64,000 bases of DNA. Origin: Pseudomonas fluorescens. Its GTDB lineage: Bacteria > Pseudomonadota > Gammaproteobacteria > Pseudomonadales > Pseudomonadaceae. This document shows positions 24,264 through 34,339 of this stretch, one piece after another. A program made the position numbers and the translations under genes. The notes under the pieces were generated by a model, which made no database searches, had not been told where the DNA came from, and saw only the letters and a program-made list of their open reading frames with translations. The stretch lies in the NCBI RefSeq assembly GCF_902497855.1, contig NZ_CABVHU010000001.1, positions 504,595-568,594 of the forward strand, written 5' to 3'. Numbering within the stretch: position 1 is the first letter of the stretch; every line of letters starts with the position of its first letter.

Positions 24264-25349
24264 TCAGGCCTCCATCAACAGGCAGGCGTGGGGCGGCAGG
24301 TTGACCGCGACGCGATCGCCGACCACCCGGCCGCGGTTCAGGCCTTCGTTGTTTTCACGCAGCATGACCTTGATGTCGTTGTTCAAACGGCACTGGTACA
24401 GGGTGGCAGTGCCGACATACAGCACTGCCTCGATCACGCCGCGCAGGTGATGGGGTTGCGCTGGGTCGACCAGTTGCGAACGTTCCGGACGAAACGCCAG
24501 TTGCACCTTGGCGCTGTCGAAACCTGGGGCCGGGCAGGGGATTTCCACCGGCATGCCGCTGGGCACGAACAGGCTTTCATTGTGCTTGCCGCGCTTGATA
24601 TGGCCAGGCAGGAAATTGATATCGCCAATGAACTGGGCGACGAACCGATGCTGCGGGCGTTCGTAAATTTCATTGGGCGTGCCGATCTGCAGGATCTTGC
24701 CGGCGGACATCACGGCAATGCGATCGGACAGGGTCAGGGCTTCTTCCTGATCGTGGGTGACGAAAATGAAGGTGATCCCGGCTTCCTTTTGCACACGCTT
24801 GAGTTCGACCTGCATTTCCTTGCGCAGCTTGAGGTCGAGGGCCGACAGCGGTTCGTCGAGCAGCAACACCCTGGGTTTTGGCGCCAGGGCCCGGGCCAGC
24901 GCCACGCGTTGCTGTTGACCACCGGACAGCTCGGCCGGTTTGCGCTTGGCCAGGTGTTGCATTTGCACCAGCGCCAGCATCTCGTCGACACGTTGCGCAA
25001 TCTGCTCGCGATCAAGACCCTGCATCTCGAGGCCGAAGGCGATATTCTGCGCGACACTCATGTGCGGAAACAGCGCGTAGCTCTGGAACACCGTGTTGAC
25101 CCGACGCTTGAACGGCGGCAGGTCGTTGACCGGCTCGCCGGCGAGACGGATCTCCCCCGCGCTGACATGCTCGAAGCCGGCGATGGTACGCAGCAAGGTA
25201 GTCTTGCCACAGCCGGAAGGACCGAGCAGGGTGAAGAACTCGTTGTCGGCGATGTCCACCGACACGTTGTCGAGGGCTGGAGCCAGCCCTGGATCGTCGG
25301 AATACCGTTTGGAGACGTTACGCACTTCAATTGCTACTGGATGACCCAT
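24264..25349 (-). CDS. ABC transporter ATP-binding protein (PotA-like)
   Basis: A 361-aa ATPase with Walker [10 protein letters not shown], signature LSGGQQQR, Walker [14 protein letters not shown], switch His in [10 protein letters not shown], and a C-terminal TOBE domain (~280-361, [23 protein letters not shown]). It is the promoter-proximal gene of the minus-strand cluster, divergent from the GntR/FCD regulator, and the first cistron likely to be controlled by it. Confidence 0.93.
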   Translation of the reverse strand: MGHPVAIEVRNVSKRYSDDPGLAPALDNVSVDIADNEFFTLLGPSGCGKTTLLRTIAGFEHVSAGEIRLAGEPVNDLPPFKRRVNTVFQSYALFPHMSVAQNIAFGLEMQGLDREQIAQRVDEMLALVQMQHLAKRKPAELSGGQQQRVALARALAPKPRVLLLDEPLSALDLKLRKEMQVELKRVQKEAGITFIFVTHDQEEALTLSDRIAVMSAGKILQIGTPNEIYERPQHRFVAQFIGDINFLPGHIKRGKHNESLFVPSGMPVEIPCPAPGFDSAKVQLAFRPERSQLVDPAQPHHLRGVIEAVLYVGTATLYQCRLNNDIKVMLRENNEGLNRGRVVGDRVAVNLPPHACLLMEA

Positions 25350-25369
25350 AATGGTGCATTCCTCTAATT

Positions 25370-25381
25370 ATTGTATGCAAT
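25370..25381. promoter_or_regulatory. Candidate GntR/FadR-type operator
   Basis: ATTGTATGCAAT is an imperfect 12-bp inverted repeat in the 140-bp divergent region, 21 bp upstream of the PotA-like start. A second half-like site GATGCAAT follows at 25387-25394. FCD-type GntR regulators bind short palindromes of the TNGTNNNACNA kind, so autoregulated control of both directions is plausible. Confidence 0.4.
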
Positions 25382-25489
25382 ATCTGGATGCAATCTACAA
25401 ATAACCGGATTAATCTGCTCGTGCAACCCCCTTTTTCAATGGCTGCTCTTCGCCAGGGGCCGGTTGTTTCATGCAAAGGGAGTGTTCTG

Positions 25490-26182
25490 ATGACAGAGAA
25501 AAAACTGGAGACCACGGTCGACCGCGTCTACCAAGGGGTTTACGAGGCGATCAGCAAGCGTTCGTTGCGTCCGGGGATGAAGCTGGGCGAGGCGTCGCTG
25601 GCCGAACTTTTCAATGTCAGCCGGACGTCGGTTCGTGCCGCGCTCAAGCAACTGGAAGCCGATGGACTGGTGACCACCGAACCCAACAAGGGGGCGTCGG
25701 TGTCATTGCCGAGTGACGAGGAGATCCGTTCGTTGTTCGAAACCCGGCGCCTGATCGAGATCGGCATCGTCAGTGAGCTGTGCCGTCGGCGCGACACTGC
25801 GGTGACCCGGGACCTGCGCGATCATTTGTTGCTCGAGGACGAAGCGCACCGCAACGGCGATCATGAACGGCTGATTCATCTGCTCGGCGAATTCCACATC
25901 AAGCTCGCGCAAAGCCTGAACAACCCGGTGTTGCTGGACTGGTTCCGCAAACTGATTTCCCGCGCCTCGCTCTACGCCGCCGCACTGGATGACGACAGCC
26001 ACCAGGCCTGCCGCGATGACGAACACCTGCGCCTGATCGAATACATAGAAGCCGGCAACCAGAGCGCGGCCATCGAGCTGACCTGCATGCATTTGAACGG
26101 CATCGAGAAGGCGATTCTCGACGTCGCCGCCACCTTGAAAACCGGTTATCACCCGCTCAAGCATTTGATCGAGGTCCTGTAG
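25490..26182 (+). CDS. GntR family transcriptional regulator (FadR/FCD type)
   Basis: A 230-aa regulator. It has an N-terminal winged helix (residues ~5-75, LRPGMKLGEASLAELFNVSRTSVRAALKQLEADGLVTTEPNKGASV) and an all-helical FCD domain (~85-215) with the usual Asp/His ligand positions (LLGEFHIKLAQSLNN, DDEHLRLIEYIEAGNQSAAIEL). The start at 25490 follows AAAGGGAGTG. It is divergent from the potA-like operon and most likely controls it. The effector is probably the imported compound or a breakdown product. Confidence 0.92.
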   Translation: MTEKKLETTVDRVYQGVYEAISKRSLRPGMKLGEASLAELFNVSRTSVRAALKQLEADGLVTTEPNKGASVSLPSDEEIRSLFETRRLIEIGIVSELCRRRDTAVTRDLRDHLLLEDEAHRNGDHERLIHLLGEFHIKLAQSLNNPVLLDWFRKLISRASLYAAALDDDSHQACRDDEHLRLIEYIEAGNQSAAIELTCMHLNGIEKAILDVAATLKTGYHPLKHLIEVL

Positions 26183-26294
26183 GAGCGAGCTTGCTCGCGA
26201 TGGACGTCAACGATGACGAGTCCTGCCTGGATAAACGCGGTGCCCTTACGTCCATCGTCGGAACGCCGCCCGGAGCAAGCTCGCTCCTACAGGG
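26177..26294. repeat. REP inverted pair, GAGC variant
   Basis: Arms TGTAGGAGCGAGCTTGCTCG and GAGCAAGCTCGCTCCTACAG flank an ~80-bp loop (GGACGTCAACGATGACG...). It overlaps the 3' end of the regulator gene at the TAG stop, so the REP supplies the stop codon. Confidence 0.88.
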
Positions 26295-26424
26295 GTGAGT
26301 CAGTGATACGTCAGTGAGTCTTGGATGTACCAGGCAGGGGTGAATCAGTGTTACCTCAGTGAACCATTGGCGTCCCCGGTGCTCGAAGCAAACAGGTGCC
26401 ACTTCAAGGACAAAGAGCCAGCCG

Positions 26425-28536
26425 ATGCAGTTTCTAGACGATAGCCACGGATGTGCCGGCTGGAGCGGTGAAATGGCCGGGCGCATTCGTGCGTTTGATT
26501 GGAGCCTGACCGAGCTGGGGAAGATGGACGCCTGGCCCGCAAGCCTGTGCAGCGCAGTGCAGTTGATGCTCGCTTCGCCGCTGCCGATGGTGATGCTCTG
26601 GGGCCGTCCCGGCTACATGATCTATAACGATGCGTACTCGAAATTCGCCGGTGGCCGCCATCCTTACCTGTTGGGTTCCCCGGTGGAGCTGGGCTGGCCG
26701 GAAGTGGCCGAGTTCAACCGACACGTGGTCGACACCTGCCTGGCGGGCGGCACGCTGTCCTACCGCAATAAAGAGTTGGTGCTGCTGCGGGACGGGATTC
26801 CCGAAGACGTCTGGCTGGACCTGTATTACAGCCCGGTGGCCAATGATGACGGCAAACCGGCCGGGGTCATGGCGATGGTGGTCGAGACCACGGATCACGT
26901 GATTTCCGAACGTCGCCGCCGGGCCGCCGAAGATGCCTATCGCGCCGACAATGAACGGGTGCGCCTGGCACTCAATGCCGGCGCCTTGCTCGGCTCGTTC
27001 GTCTGGGACATCAAGGGCAATGTGCTGTCTGGCGACGAACGCTTTGCCCGCACCTTTTCCTACCCGGCTGAACAGGATCTGGCCGACCTGCCAACGGACA
27101 TCGCCCAGGCACGGATCCATCCCGATGATCGCAGTTGGCTTCAGGAACAGGTCAACCGATCGGTGGAAACCGGCGAACCCTTCAACGCCGAATACCGGGT
27201 CCTGCGTGCCGATGGCAATTATCTGTGGGTGCAGGCGAGCGGTTGCTGCGAGTTCAACGAGCAGGGCGAACCGTTCCGCTTCCCGGGGGTGTTGATCGAC
27301 ATCCACGAACGCAAGACGGCCGAAGAATCCTTGCTCAGGTTCACCCGCAACCTGGAGCAGCGCGTCGCCGATGAAGTGGAAGCGCGGCTGACGGCTGAAG
27401 AGCAACTGCGCCAATCACAGAAGCTCGAAGCCATCGGCGGCCTTACCGGCGGCGTGGCCCATGACTTCAACAACCTGTTGCAGGTGATCGCCGGCAACCT
27501 GCATCTGCTGGCACGGCATGAACCGGACAACGCCAATGTGCAGCGCCGGGTCAGCGCCTCGATTGCCGCGGTCGAGCGCGGCGCCAAGCTGTCCTCGCAA
27601 CTGCTGGCGTTTGCCCGCCGCCAGCCCTTGTCCCCGGCTGTCTGCGATCCACGACAAATTTTCGACGGCCTGGCTGAGCTGTTGCAGCGGGCTCTGGGGG
27701 AAACCATCCAGATCAGTGTGACGGCACCTGCAGACGCCTGGCATCTGCATGTGGATCGCAATCAACTGGAAAATGCCATCCTCAACCTGGCGATCAATGC
27801 CCGTGACGCCATGCAGGGCGAAGGAACGATCAGGCTGAGTGCCGCCAACATTGCACTCGACGCCCGGTTCTGTGCGGGCAAGGGCATCGTGCCCGGCGAT
27901 TTCGTCTGCGTTGCGGTGGCGGACAGCGGCGTCGGCATGTCACCCGACGTGCTGGGGCACGCGTTCGAACCGTTTTTTACCACCAAGGCCGATGGCCAGG
28001 GCACGGGGCTGGGCCTGAGCATGGTGTTCGGGTTCGTCAAGCAAAGCGGCGGGCATATCGACATGTCCAGTGTACCGGGGCAGGGCACCCGGGTGCAGCT
28101 GTATTTCCCCCGCAGCCTGCGGCCGCTGCCCAGTGAATCGGCACTGCATGATCCACAGCAGCCAGGCGGCAACGAAACCGTGCTGGTGGTCGAGGACAAC
28201 GAGGCGGTACGCAGCGCGGCGGTCGAGTTGCTGCGCGAAGAAGGCTATCAAGTCCTGACCGCCGGGAACGGCGACTCGGCCATGCAGATGTTGCTGGAAG
28301 GCGTGGCGGTGGACCTGATTTTCACCGATGTGGTCATGCCCGGCCTGATCAAGAGTTCGGACCTGGCCGCCTGGGCCAAGGTGCAGACGCCACCGGTGCC
28401 GATCCTGTTCACCTCTGGCCACACCCGTGACATTATTTCGCGCAATCACCAGCTCAGCCCCGACACGCATCTGCTGAGCAAACCCTACGGTCCCGAGGCG
28501 CTGACCCAAATGGTCCGCGCGGTGCTCAATGGCTGA
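26425..28536 (+). CDS. PAS-containing hybrid sensor histidine kinase/response regulator
   Basis: A 703-aa protein with no clear membrane segments. Two PAS-like regions (residues ~25-170 and ~190-300, with the PAC end [16 protein letters not shown]) precede a short coil. The kinase core has phospho-acceptor His346 in [12 protein letters not shown], an N box ([10 protein letters not shown]) and G boxes ([16 protein letters not shown]). A receiver domain (~590-700) has Asp635 in IFTDVVMPG. The DFNNLL H-box type is common in cytoplasmic PAS hybrid kinases, some of them light or redox sensors. No cognate output gene is adjacent. Confidence 0.9.
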   Translation: MQFLDDSHGCAGWSGEMAGRIRAFDWSLTELGKMDAWPASLCSAVQLMLASPLPMVMLWGRPGYMIYNDAYSKFAGGRHPYLLGSPVELGWPEVAEFNRHVVDTCLAGGTLSYRNKELVLLRDGIPEDVWLDLYYSPVANDDGKPAGVMAMVVETTDHVISERRRRAAEDAYRADNERVRLALNAGALLGSFVWDIKGNVLSGDERFARTFSYPAEQDLADLPTDIAQARIHPDDRSWLQEQVNRSVETGEPFNAEYRVLRADGNYLWVQASGCCEFNEQGEPFRFPGVLIDIHERKTAEESLLRFTRNLEQRVADEVEARLTAEEQLRQSQKLEAIGGLTGGVAHDFNNLLQVIAGNLHLLARHEPDNANVQRRVSASIAAVERGAKLSSQLLAFARRQPLSPAVCDPRQIFDGLAELLQRALGETIQISVTAPADAWHLHVDRNQLENAILNLAINARDAMQGEGTIRLSAANIALDARFCAGKGIVPGDFVCVAVADSGVGMSPDVLGHAFEPFFTTKADGQGTGLGLSMVFGFVKQSGGHIDMSSVPGQGTRVQLYFPRSLRPLPSESALHDPQQPGGNETVLVVEDNEAVRSAAVELLREEGYQVLTAGNGDSAMQMLLEGVAVDLIFTDVVMPGLIKSSDLAAWAKVQTPPVPILFTSGHTRDIISRNHQLSPDTHLLSKPYGPEALTQMVRAVLNG

Positions 28537-28585
28537 CTACAGAACCTGACCGGTGAAATCAAAACGTAACAGCTGAACACAAAAC

Positions 28586-28692
28586 CCCTGTAGGAGCTGG
28601 CTTGCCAGCGAAGGTCGTCAACGCTAACGCGTACATTCAGGATAAACGCGGCGCCTATGCGTTCTTCGCTGGCAAGCCAGCTCCTACAGGGG
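28586..28692. repeat. REP inverted pair
   Basis: Arms CTGTAGGAGCTGGCTTGCCA and TGGCAAGCCAGCTCCTACAG surround a loop GGTCGTCAACGCTAACGCG.... It fills most of the gap between the hybrid kinase and the UvrA-like gene. Confidence 0.9.
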
Positions 28693-28728
28693 ATCGTATT
28701 CCAATCAGCGACTCCATAAGGCTGCCCA

Positions 28729-31362
28729 ATGACTGACAAGCGCACCTCCAACCCTCCCTCCGGCATGGTCAGGGTGCGCGGCGCCCGGGAACACAACCTC
28801 AAGAACGTCGATATCGATATTCCCCGGGATGCCCTGGTGGTGTTCACCGGGGTCTCTGGCTCGGGCAAGTCCTCGCTGGCGTTCTCGACCCTCTACGCCG
28901 AAGCGCAACGCCGCTATTTCGAATCCGTGGCGCCTTATGCGCGGCGCCTGATCGACCAGGTCGGGGTGCCGGACGTCGACTCGATCGAAGGCTTGCCGCC
29001 CGCCGTGGCCTTGCAGCAGCAGCGGGGCACGCCGAGCACGCGGTCGTCGGTGGGCAGCGTGACCACGTTGTCGAGCCTGATCCGCATGCTGTATTCCCGG
29101 GCCGGCAGCTATCCGCCGGGGCAACCGATGCTGTACGCCGAAGACTTCTCGCCCAACACGCCGCAGGGGGCGTGCACCCAATGTCATGGCCTGGGCCGGG
29201 TCTATGAAGTCACCGAAGCCCTGATGGTCCCGGACCCGAGCCTGACCATCCGCCAGCGCGCCGTCGCCTCCTGGCCCATGGCCTGGCAGGGACAGAACCT
29301 GCGGGACATCCTGGTGACCCTGGGCTACGACGTCGATAAACCCTGGCGCGAGTTGCCGAAAAAACAGCGCGACTGGATTCTGTTCACCGAAGACACACCG
29401 ACCGTGCCGGTGTACGCCGGGCTGACTCCGGAAGAAACGAAAGTTGCGCTCAAACGCAAAATGGAACCCAGTTACCAAGGCACGTTTACCGGCGCCCGGC
29501 GCTACATCCTGCACACCTTTACCCATTCCCAGAGTGCGCTGATGAAGAAGCGCGTTTCGCGCTACATGCTAGGCAGCCCTTGCCCGGTGTGTGACGGCAA
29601 ACGGCTCAAGCAAGCAGCGTTGTCGGTGACCTTCGCCGGTTACGACATTGGCGAGCTGTCGCAGATGCCGTTGCTGCAAGTGGCCGAAGTCTTGAAGCCG
29701 GTGGCGGCTCACAGTTACCTCGAACTGGCCGATGAAGCGGGTGAGGTGTTGACGCATCTGCAGACCCGCGAGGCCCGTGAGCAGCGAGTGGCCCAGGGCG
29801 CCAGCGGTCACGCCAACGCACCGGACGTGCGCCACACGCCCAACCTGTCGGTGGAAAAACGCCTGGCCGCGCAACGGATCGCCCAGGACTTGCTGGAGCG
29901 GGTCAGCACCTTGACCGACCTGGGCCTCGGTTACCTCGCCCTGGAACGCAGCACGCCGACCTTGTCCTCCGGCGAGTTGCAGCGTCTGCGCCTGGCGACG
30001 CAATTGGGTTCGCAATTGTTCGGCGTTATCTACGTGCTGGATGAGCCGTCGGCCGGTCTGCACCCGGCGGATGGCGAGGCACTGTTCGAAGCCCTGCAAC
30101 GGCTCAAGGCCGCCGGCAACTCCTTGTTCGTGGTCGAGCATGACCTGGAAACCATGCGCCGCGCCGACTGGCTGATCGACGTGGGCCCGCAAGCTGGCGA
30201 GCATGGCGGGCGGATCCTCTACAGTGGACCGCCGCCTGGGTTGGCCGACGTCACTCACTCCCAGACTCGCGCCTACCTGTTCGCCGAACAGGTCGCCCAG
30301 CCCCGGGTCAGCCGCCAGGCGACCGACTGGCTGCGGCTGGAAGGCATCACCCGCAATAACCTGAACAACCTCGGCGCCGAGTTTCCGCTGGGCTGTTTCA
30401 CTGCGGTGACCGGTGTGTCGGGTTCCGGCAAATCGAGCCTGGTCAGTCAGGCGCTGCTGGAGTTGGTGGGCGCACATCTGGGGCGCGCCGCCAGTAACAG
30501 CGAGGCTGAAGAGTTGAGCCTGGAGGACGATGCGCCACAGGTCAGCGGCGGCCAGGTCACCAGTGGCCTGGCGTCGATCAAGCGTCTGGTGCAGGTCGAT
30601 CAGAAACCCATCGGCCGCACCCCCCGCTCGAACCTGGCGACCTACACCGGTCTGTTCGACAACGTGCGCAAGCTCTACGCCGCCACGCCCCAAGCCCGGG
30701 ACAACGGCTATGACGCCGGCCAATTTTCTTTCAACGTTGCCAAGGGACGGTGTGCGACCTGCGAAGGCGAAGGCTTTGTCAGCGTCGAGTTGCTGTTCAT
30801 GCCCAGCGTCTACGCGCCGTGCCCGACCTGCCACGGTGCGCGCTACAACCCCGAGACCCTGGCGATCGTCTGGCAAGGTTTGACCATTGCCCAGGTGTTG
30901 CAGTTGACGGTGGACGAAGCGGTCGAGGTGTTCGCCGGGCAACCGGGGATTCGGCGCTCGCTGGAGGTATTGCGCGATATCGGCCTGGGCTACCTGCGCC
31001 TGGGTCAGCCGGCGACCGAATTGTCGGGTGGCGAGGCCCAGCGGATCAAACTGGCCACCGAACTGCAACGCAACCAGCGTGGGGCGACCTTGTATGTGCT
31101 CGATGAGCCCACGACCGGCTTGCATCCACGGGACGTCGATCGCTTGCTCGAACAGTTGAATACGCTGGTGGCGGCGGGGCATACGGTGATCGTCGTCGAA
31201 CATGAAATGCGCGTGGTGGCGCAGAGCGACTGGGTGATCGATATCGGACCGGGGGCGGGGGATCAGGGCGGGAAGATCGTGGTGGCGGGGACGCCGCAGA
31301 AAGTGGCTAAAAGCAGGAAGAGCAAAACGGCGCCGTTTCTGGCCAGGGTGCTTGGAGCTTGA
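28729..31362 (+). CDS. UvrA-like ATPase, class II (UvrA2)
   Basis: An 877-aa UvrA paralogue with two ABC modules: Walker [12 protein letters not shown] at the N-terminus and [11 protein letters not shown] mid-protein, signatures LSSGELQR and LSGGEAQR, and zinc-binding cysteines [15 protein letters not shown] and [14 protein letters not shown]. It is shorter than canonical UvrA (~940 aa), and the region after the first Walker A is reduced, consistent with loss of the UvrB-interaction segment seen in class II UvrA. Such proteins are linked to DNA damage tolerance or drug resistance. It has no adjacent LexA1 box that I can see. Confidence 0.9.
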   Translation: MTDKRTSNPPSGMVRVRGAREHNLKNVDIDIPRDALVVFTGVSGSGKSSLAFSTLYAEAQRRYFESVAPYARRLIDQVGVPDVDSIEGLPPAVALQQQRGTPSTRSSVGSVTTLSSLIRMLYSRAGSYPPGQPMLYAEDFSPNTPQGACTQCHGLGRVYEVTEALMVPDPSLTIRQRAVASWPMAWQGQNLRDILVTLGYDVDKPWRELPKKQRDWILFTEDTPTVPVYAGLTPEETKVALKRKMEPSYQGTFTGARRYILHTFTHSQSALMKKRVSRYMLGSPCPVCDGKRLKQAALSVTFAGYDIGELSQMPLLQVAEVLKPVAAHSYLELADEAGEVLTHLQTREAREQRVAQGASGHANAPDVRHTPNLSVEKRLAAQRIAQDLLERVSTLTDLGLGYLALERSTPTLSSGELQRLRLATQLGSQLFGVIYVLDEPSAGLHPADGEALFEALQRLKAAGNSLFVVEHDLETMRRADWLIDVGPQAGEHGGRILYSGPPPGLADVTHSQTRAYLFAEQVAQPRVSRQATDWLRLEGITRNNLNNLGAEFPLGCFTAVTGVSGSGKSSLVSQALLELVGAHLGRAASNSEAEELSLEDDAPQVSGGQVTSGLASIKRLVQVDQKPIGRTPRSNLATYTGLFDNVRKLYAATPQARDNGYDAGQFSFNVAKGRCATCEGEGFVSVELLFMPSVYAPCPTCHGARYNPETLAIVWQGLTIAQVLQLTVDEAVEVFAGQPGIRRSLEVLRDIGLGYLRLGQPATELSGGEAQRIKLATELQRNQRGATLYVLDEPTTGLHPRDVDRLLEQLNTLVAAGHTVIVVEHEMRVVAQSDWVIDIGPGAGDQGGKIVVAGTPQKVAKSRKSKTAPFLARVLGA

Positions 31363-31386
31363 ATGTGTGTTGATTGTGCGGGCGCG

Positions 31387-31526
31387 CCTGTAGGAGCCGG
31401 CTTGCTGGCGAAGGCGTCTGCATGGGCGTTGCAAGGTTTGAGGACGCCTTCGCTGGCAAGCCAGCTCCTACAGGGGATCTTTGCCGCTCACAAATCCAGT
31501 GTGGGAGCGAGCCTGCTCGCGAATGG
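31387..31526. repeat. REP inverted pair plus a half unit
   Basis: The pair at 31387-31476 (TGTAGGAGCCGGCTTGCTGG ... CCAGCTCCTACAG) is followed by a single GTGGGAGCGAGCCTGCTCGC arm at 31499-31526. It lies between the convergent UvrA-like gene and the stressosome operon. Confidence 0.88.
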
Positions 31527-31530
31527 TCTA

Positions 31531-33474
31531 TCAGGCGCCGTCCAAAGTGCGCCGAACCTTGTCCAGCAGCTCATTGATCTGGAACGGCTTGACCAGCATC
31601 TCCATGCCTTCACCCAGAAACACCTGACGGTTGATCGCGGTTTCGGCATAACCGGTCATGAACAGGATGGGCAGCTTTTGCCGCCAGCCCCGCGCCACAT
31701 CGGCCAGTTCGCGACCGCTCATGCGCGGCAGGCCGACGTCGGTCAGCAGCAGATCGATGGACTCGTCGTTCTGCAACCGCTCCAGAGCGCCTTCGATGTC
31801 GCCCACTTGCGTGCAGCGGTAGCCGGCATCCACCAGCACTTCGGCGACGAACATCCGCACCGATGGCATGTCCTCGACAATCAGCACATGTTCACCGCAA
31901 CCCTGCGGATCCACGCTGGACGGCTGGTTTCCGCTGGCCAGGAGGTCGGCACTGGCGGGCAACATGATGGTGACTTCGGTGCCGCGCCGGGCCACGCTGC
32001 GGATGTGCGCATCGCCGCCCGATTGCCGGGCGAAACCGTAGATGGTCGACAACCCGAGGCCGGTGCCCTGACCCAGCGGCTTAGTGGTGAAGAACGGATC
32101 GAACACCTTGCCGATCACACTGTGGTCGATACCGGTGCCGTCATCGCGTACCGCCAGGGCCACATACGCACCGTCGGCCAGATTGGGATCGCCGTGAGAA
32201 TAGGCGGCATAGGTACTGATCCATACATTGCCGCCCTGGGGCAACGCATCGCGGGCGTTGATCACCAGGTTGAGTACGGCGCTTTCCAGCTGGATCGGGT
32301 CGACCAGGGCGATCGCGGGCTTGGTGGTCAATTCCAGTTTCAGGGCGATGCGCTCGCCGATGGTACGCACCAACAGTTCCTCGAGCGATCGCACGTGCTC
32401 GTTGATGTTCACGGGGCGGGTGTCGAGGGGTTGCTGGCGCGCGAAGGCGAGCAGGCGATGAGTCAGGGAGGCGGCGCTCATGGCCGAATTCAAGGCCGCT
32501 TCGGCGTAGAACTGAACCTTGTCGGTGCGCGAGGCGGCGACCCGCTTCTGGATCAGCTCCAGGCTGGTGATGATGCCGGTGAGCAAGTTGTTGAAGTCAT
32601 GGGCGATGCCGCCAGTCAGCTTGCCCAACGCATCCATCTTCTGCACTTGCAGCAGCTGGGCTTCGGTGCGTGCACGTTCGGCGACTTCCTTGGCCAATTG
32701 GGTGGTGGCGTCGTCCAGCCGGGCCAGGTGTGAGCGTTCGCGGTGTCGGTGTTCGGTGACATCTTCGACGAACACCAGGCTCAATTCCGGTGTGCGGTAG
32801 GGCGAAATCTGCCACTCGGTGTCGCGCACTTCGCCTTGGACCCGCATGCTCAGGGTGCCTTTCCAGCGCTCGCCATAGGCCAGGCGCAGGCGCAGTTCGT
32901 CGATGATCGCGTCCTGGTCTTCGGCAAAGCACTCGCGCAGGGCGTCCGGATTGCGGTTGTCCTGGATCATCTGCGCGAAGGCATGGTTGCATTCGTGAAT
33001 TTTCAGCTCGGCGTCCAGCACGGCGATGGGTGCCGACACGTTGACAAAGATTTCCCTGAACCGCGCCTCGCTGTCACGCAGGGCGTTTTCGGTTTCCCGC
33101 ACGCGCAGCAAGGTGCGCAGGGTGGCCAGCAGCACATCCGGGTCCACCGGGTGAATCAGGTAGGCATCGGCACCGGCGTCCAGTCCGGTGATGATGTCGC
33201 CGGTCTGGATCGAGGCCGCCGACACGTGAATCACCGGCAGCAGGGCGGTAGCCGCCTCGGCGCGCAGTTTGCGCACGATGTCGAACCCGCTCATGTCCGG
33301 CAGATTGACGTCGAGGATCAAGGCGTCGATGTTGACGCTGTCGATCAGCTCCAGGCCTTCGCCGCCGGTGCCGGCTTCCAGCACTTCATAGCCGTGGCGT
33401 TCCAGGCGCCGGCGCAGGGCGTAGCGGGTCGCGACATTGTCGTCGACGATCAGCAAGCGGATGTCACGTTTCAT
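31531..33474 (-). CDS. REC-PAS-histidine kinase-REC hybrid protein (stressosome operon output)
   Basis: A 647-aa cytoplasmic protein. It has an N-terminal receiver (Asp55 in LILDVNLPDMSG), a PAS domain (~135-245), a kinase core with His292 ([13 protein letters not shown]) and GTGLGLSTIYGF, and a C-terminal receiver (DLLLTDVGLPRMSG, with KPFQ lysine). In the first receiver the usually invariant lysine (YL-x-KP) is His (YLIHPVDP), so its phosphorylation switch may be altered. It overlaps the preceding histidine kinase gene by 11 bp and is the last cistron of the stressosome operon, so it is the likely end point of the signal. Confidence 0.9.
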   Translation of the reverse strand: MKRDIRLLIVDDNVATRYALRRRLERHGYEVLEAGTGGEGLELIDSVNIDALILDVNLPDMSGFDIVRKLRAEAATALLPVIHVSAASIQTGDIITGLDAGADAYLIHPVDPDVLLATLRTLLRVRETENALRDSEARFREIFVNVSAPIAVLDAELKIHECNHAFAQMIQDNRNPDALRECFAEDQDAIIDELRLRLAYGERWKGTLSMRVQGEVRDTEWQISPYRTPELSLVFVEDVTEHRHRERSHLARLDDATTQLAKEVAERARTEAQLLQVQKMDALGKLTGGIAHDFNNLLTGIITSLELIQKRVAASRTDKVQFYAEAALNSAMSAASLTHRLLAFARQQPLDTRPVNINEHVRSLEELLVRTIGERIALKLELTTKPAIALVDPIQLESAVLNLVINARDALPQGGNVWISTYAAYSHGDPNLADGAYVALAVRDDGTGIDHSVIGKVFDPFFTTKPLGQGTGLGLSTIYGFARQSGGDAHIRSVARRGTEVTIMLPASADLLASGNQPSSVDPQGCGEHVLIVEDMPSVRMFVAEVLVDAGYRCTQVGDIEGALERLQNDESIDLLLTDVGLPRMSGRELADVARGWRQKLPILFMTGYAETAINRQVFLGEGMEMLVKPFQINELLDKVRRTLDGA

Positions 33475-34339
33475 CGGCGGGCTCCATGGCGATGGCCAGC
33501 GGGATGATCACGAAAAAGGTCGAGCCCTTGCCCGGCGTACTCTGAACCCCGACCTCGCCACCCAGCAACGCCGCGAAGCGTTTGCACAGCGACAGTCCGA
33601 GCCCGGTTCCGCGAAGGCGTTTTTGCAAGGGTGAGTCGACCTGAGAGAAGTCTTCGAACAATGCGCCATGTAGCGCCGGGGCGATACCTATTCCGGTGTC
33701 GCTGACGGCAAAGCGCACGCGGTCGCTGCCCTCCAGCCGGGCCGAGACGCGGACTTCGCCGCGGGTGGTGAACTTCAATGAATTGGCAATGAAGTTGCGC
33801 AGGATTTGCCCGAGCTTCTTGTCATCGGTGTAGAGCCTTGGCAAACCCACCGGTTCTTCGAATATCAGGTCCACCGCACTGGCGTCGACAATGGGCCGGA
33901 ACATGCCACGCAGGGCGGCGAACAGGTCCAGCATGTCGAACCAGGCCGGGGAAATGGTGATGCGCCCGGCTTCGATCTTGGCCAGGTCCAGCAAGTCGTC
34001 GACCATGTCGCTCAGTTCGCGGGCAGCGACGCTGACGAAGGCCACTTGCTTGTGTTGCTCGGGGCTCAGGGGGCCGTCGAGTTCGTCGCTCAGCAGACCG
34101 GTGATGCTCAGGATCGAGCCCAGTGGCGTGCGGAACTCATGGCTCATGTACGACAGGAATCGGCTTTTGAGGTCCGAGGCCTGGCGCAACTGTTCGGCCT
34201 GGGTGTCCAGTTCGGCGTACAACGCCAGCACACCCTGGTTGGTTTCATCCAGTTCCTCGCGCAAGGCGTTGGCTTCACCCTGCAGTTGAGCGATCAGTGC
34301 GGCTTGTTCGTCAAGCTGACTCATGGGTGTCTCAGCCAT
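33464..34339 (-). CDS. Sensor histidine kinase without sensor domain
   Basis: A 291-aa kinase starting MAETPMSQLDEQ. An N-terminal coiled coil (~5-55, rich in Glu/Gln/Leu) leads straight into the HisKA helix with His67 (SYMSHEFRTPLGS), then HATPase boxes (NFIANSLKFT, DTGIGIAP, GTGLGLSLCKRF). There is no membrane segment or ligand domain, so input probably arrives through partners. The start at 34339 lies inside the end of the upstream PP2C gene and follows GAGG. It probably couples the stressosome to the REC-PAS-kinase-REC protein encoded next. Confidence 0.9.
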   Translation of the reverse strand: MAETPMSQLDEQAALIAQLQGEANALREELDETNQGVLALYAELDTQAEQLRQASDLKSRFLSYMSHEFRTPLGSILSITGLLSDELDGPLSPEQHKQVAFVSVAARELSDMVDDLLDLAKIEAGRITISPAWFDMLDLFAALRGMFRPIVDASAVDLIFEEPVGLPRLYTDDKKLGQILRNFIANSLKFTTRGEVRVSARLEGSDRVRFAVSDTGIGIAPALHGALFEDFSQVDSPLQKRLRGTGLGLSLCKRFAALLGGEVGVQSTPGKGSTFFVIIPLAIAMEPADET

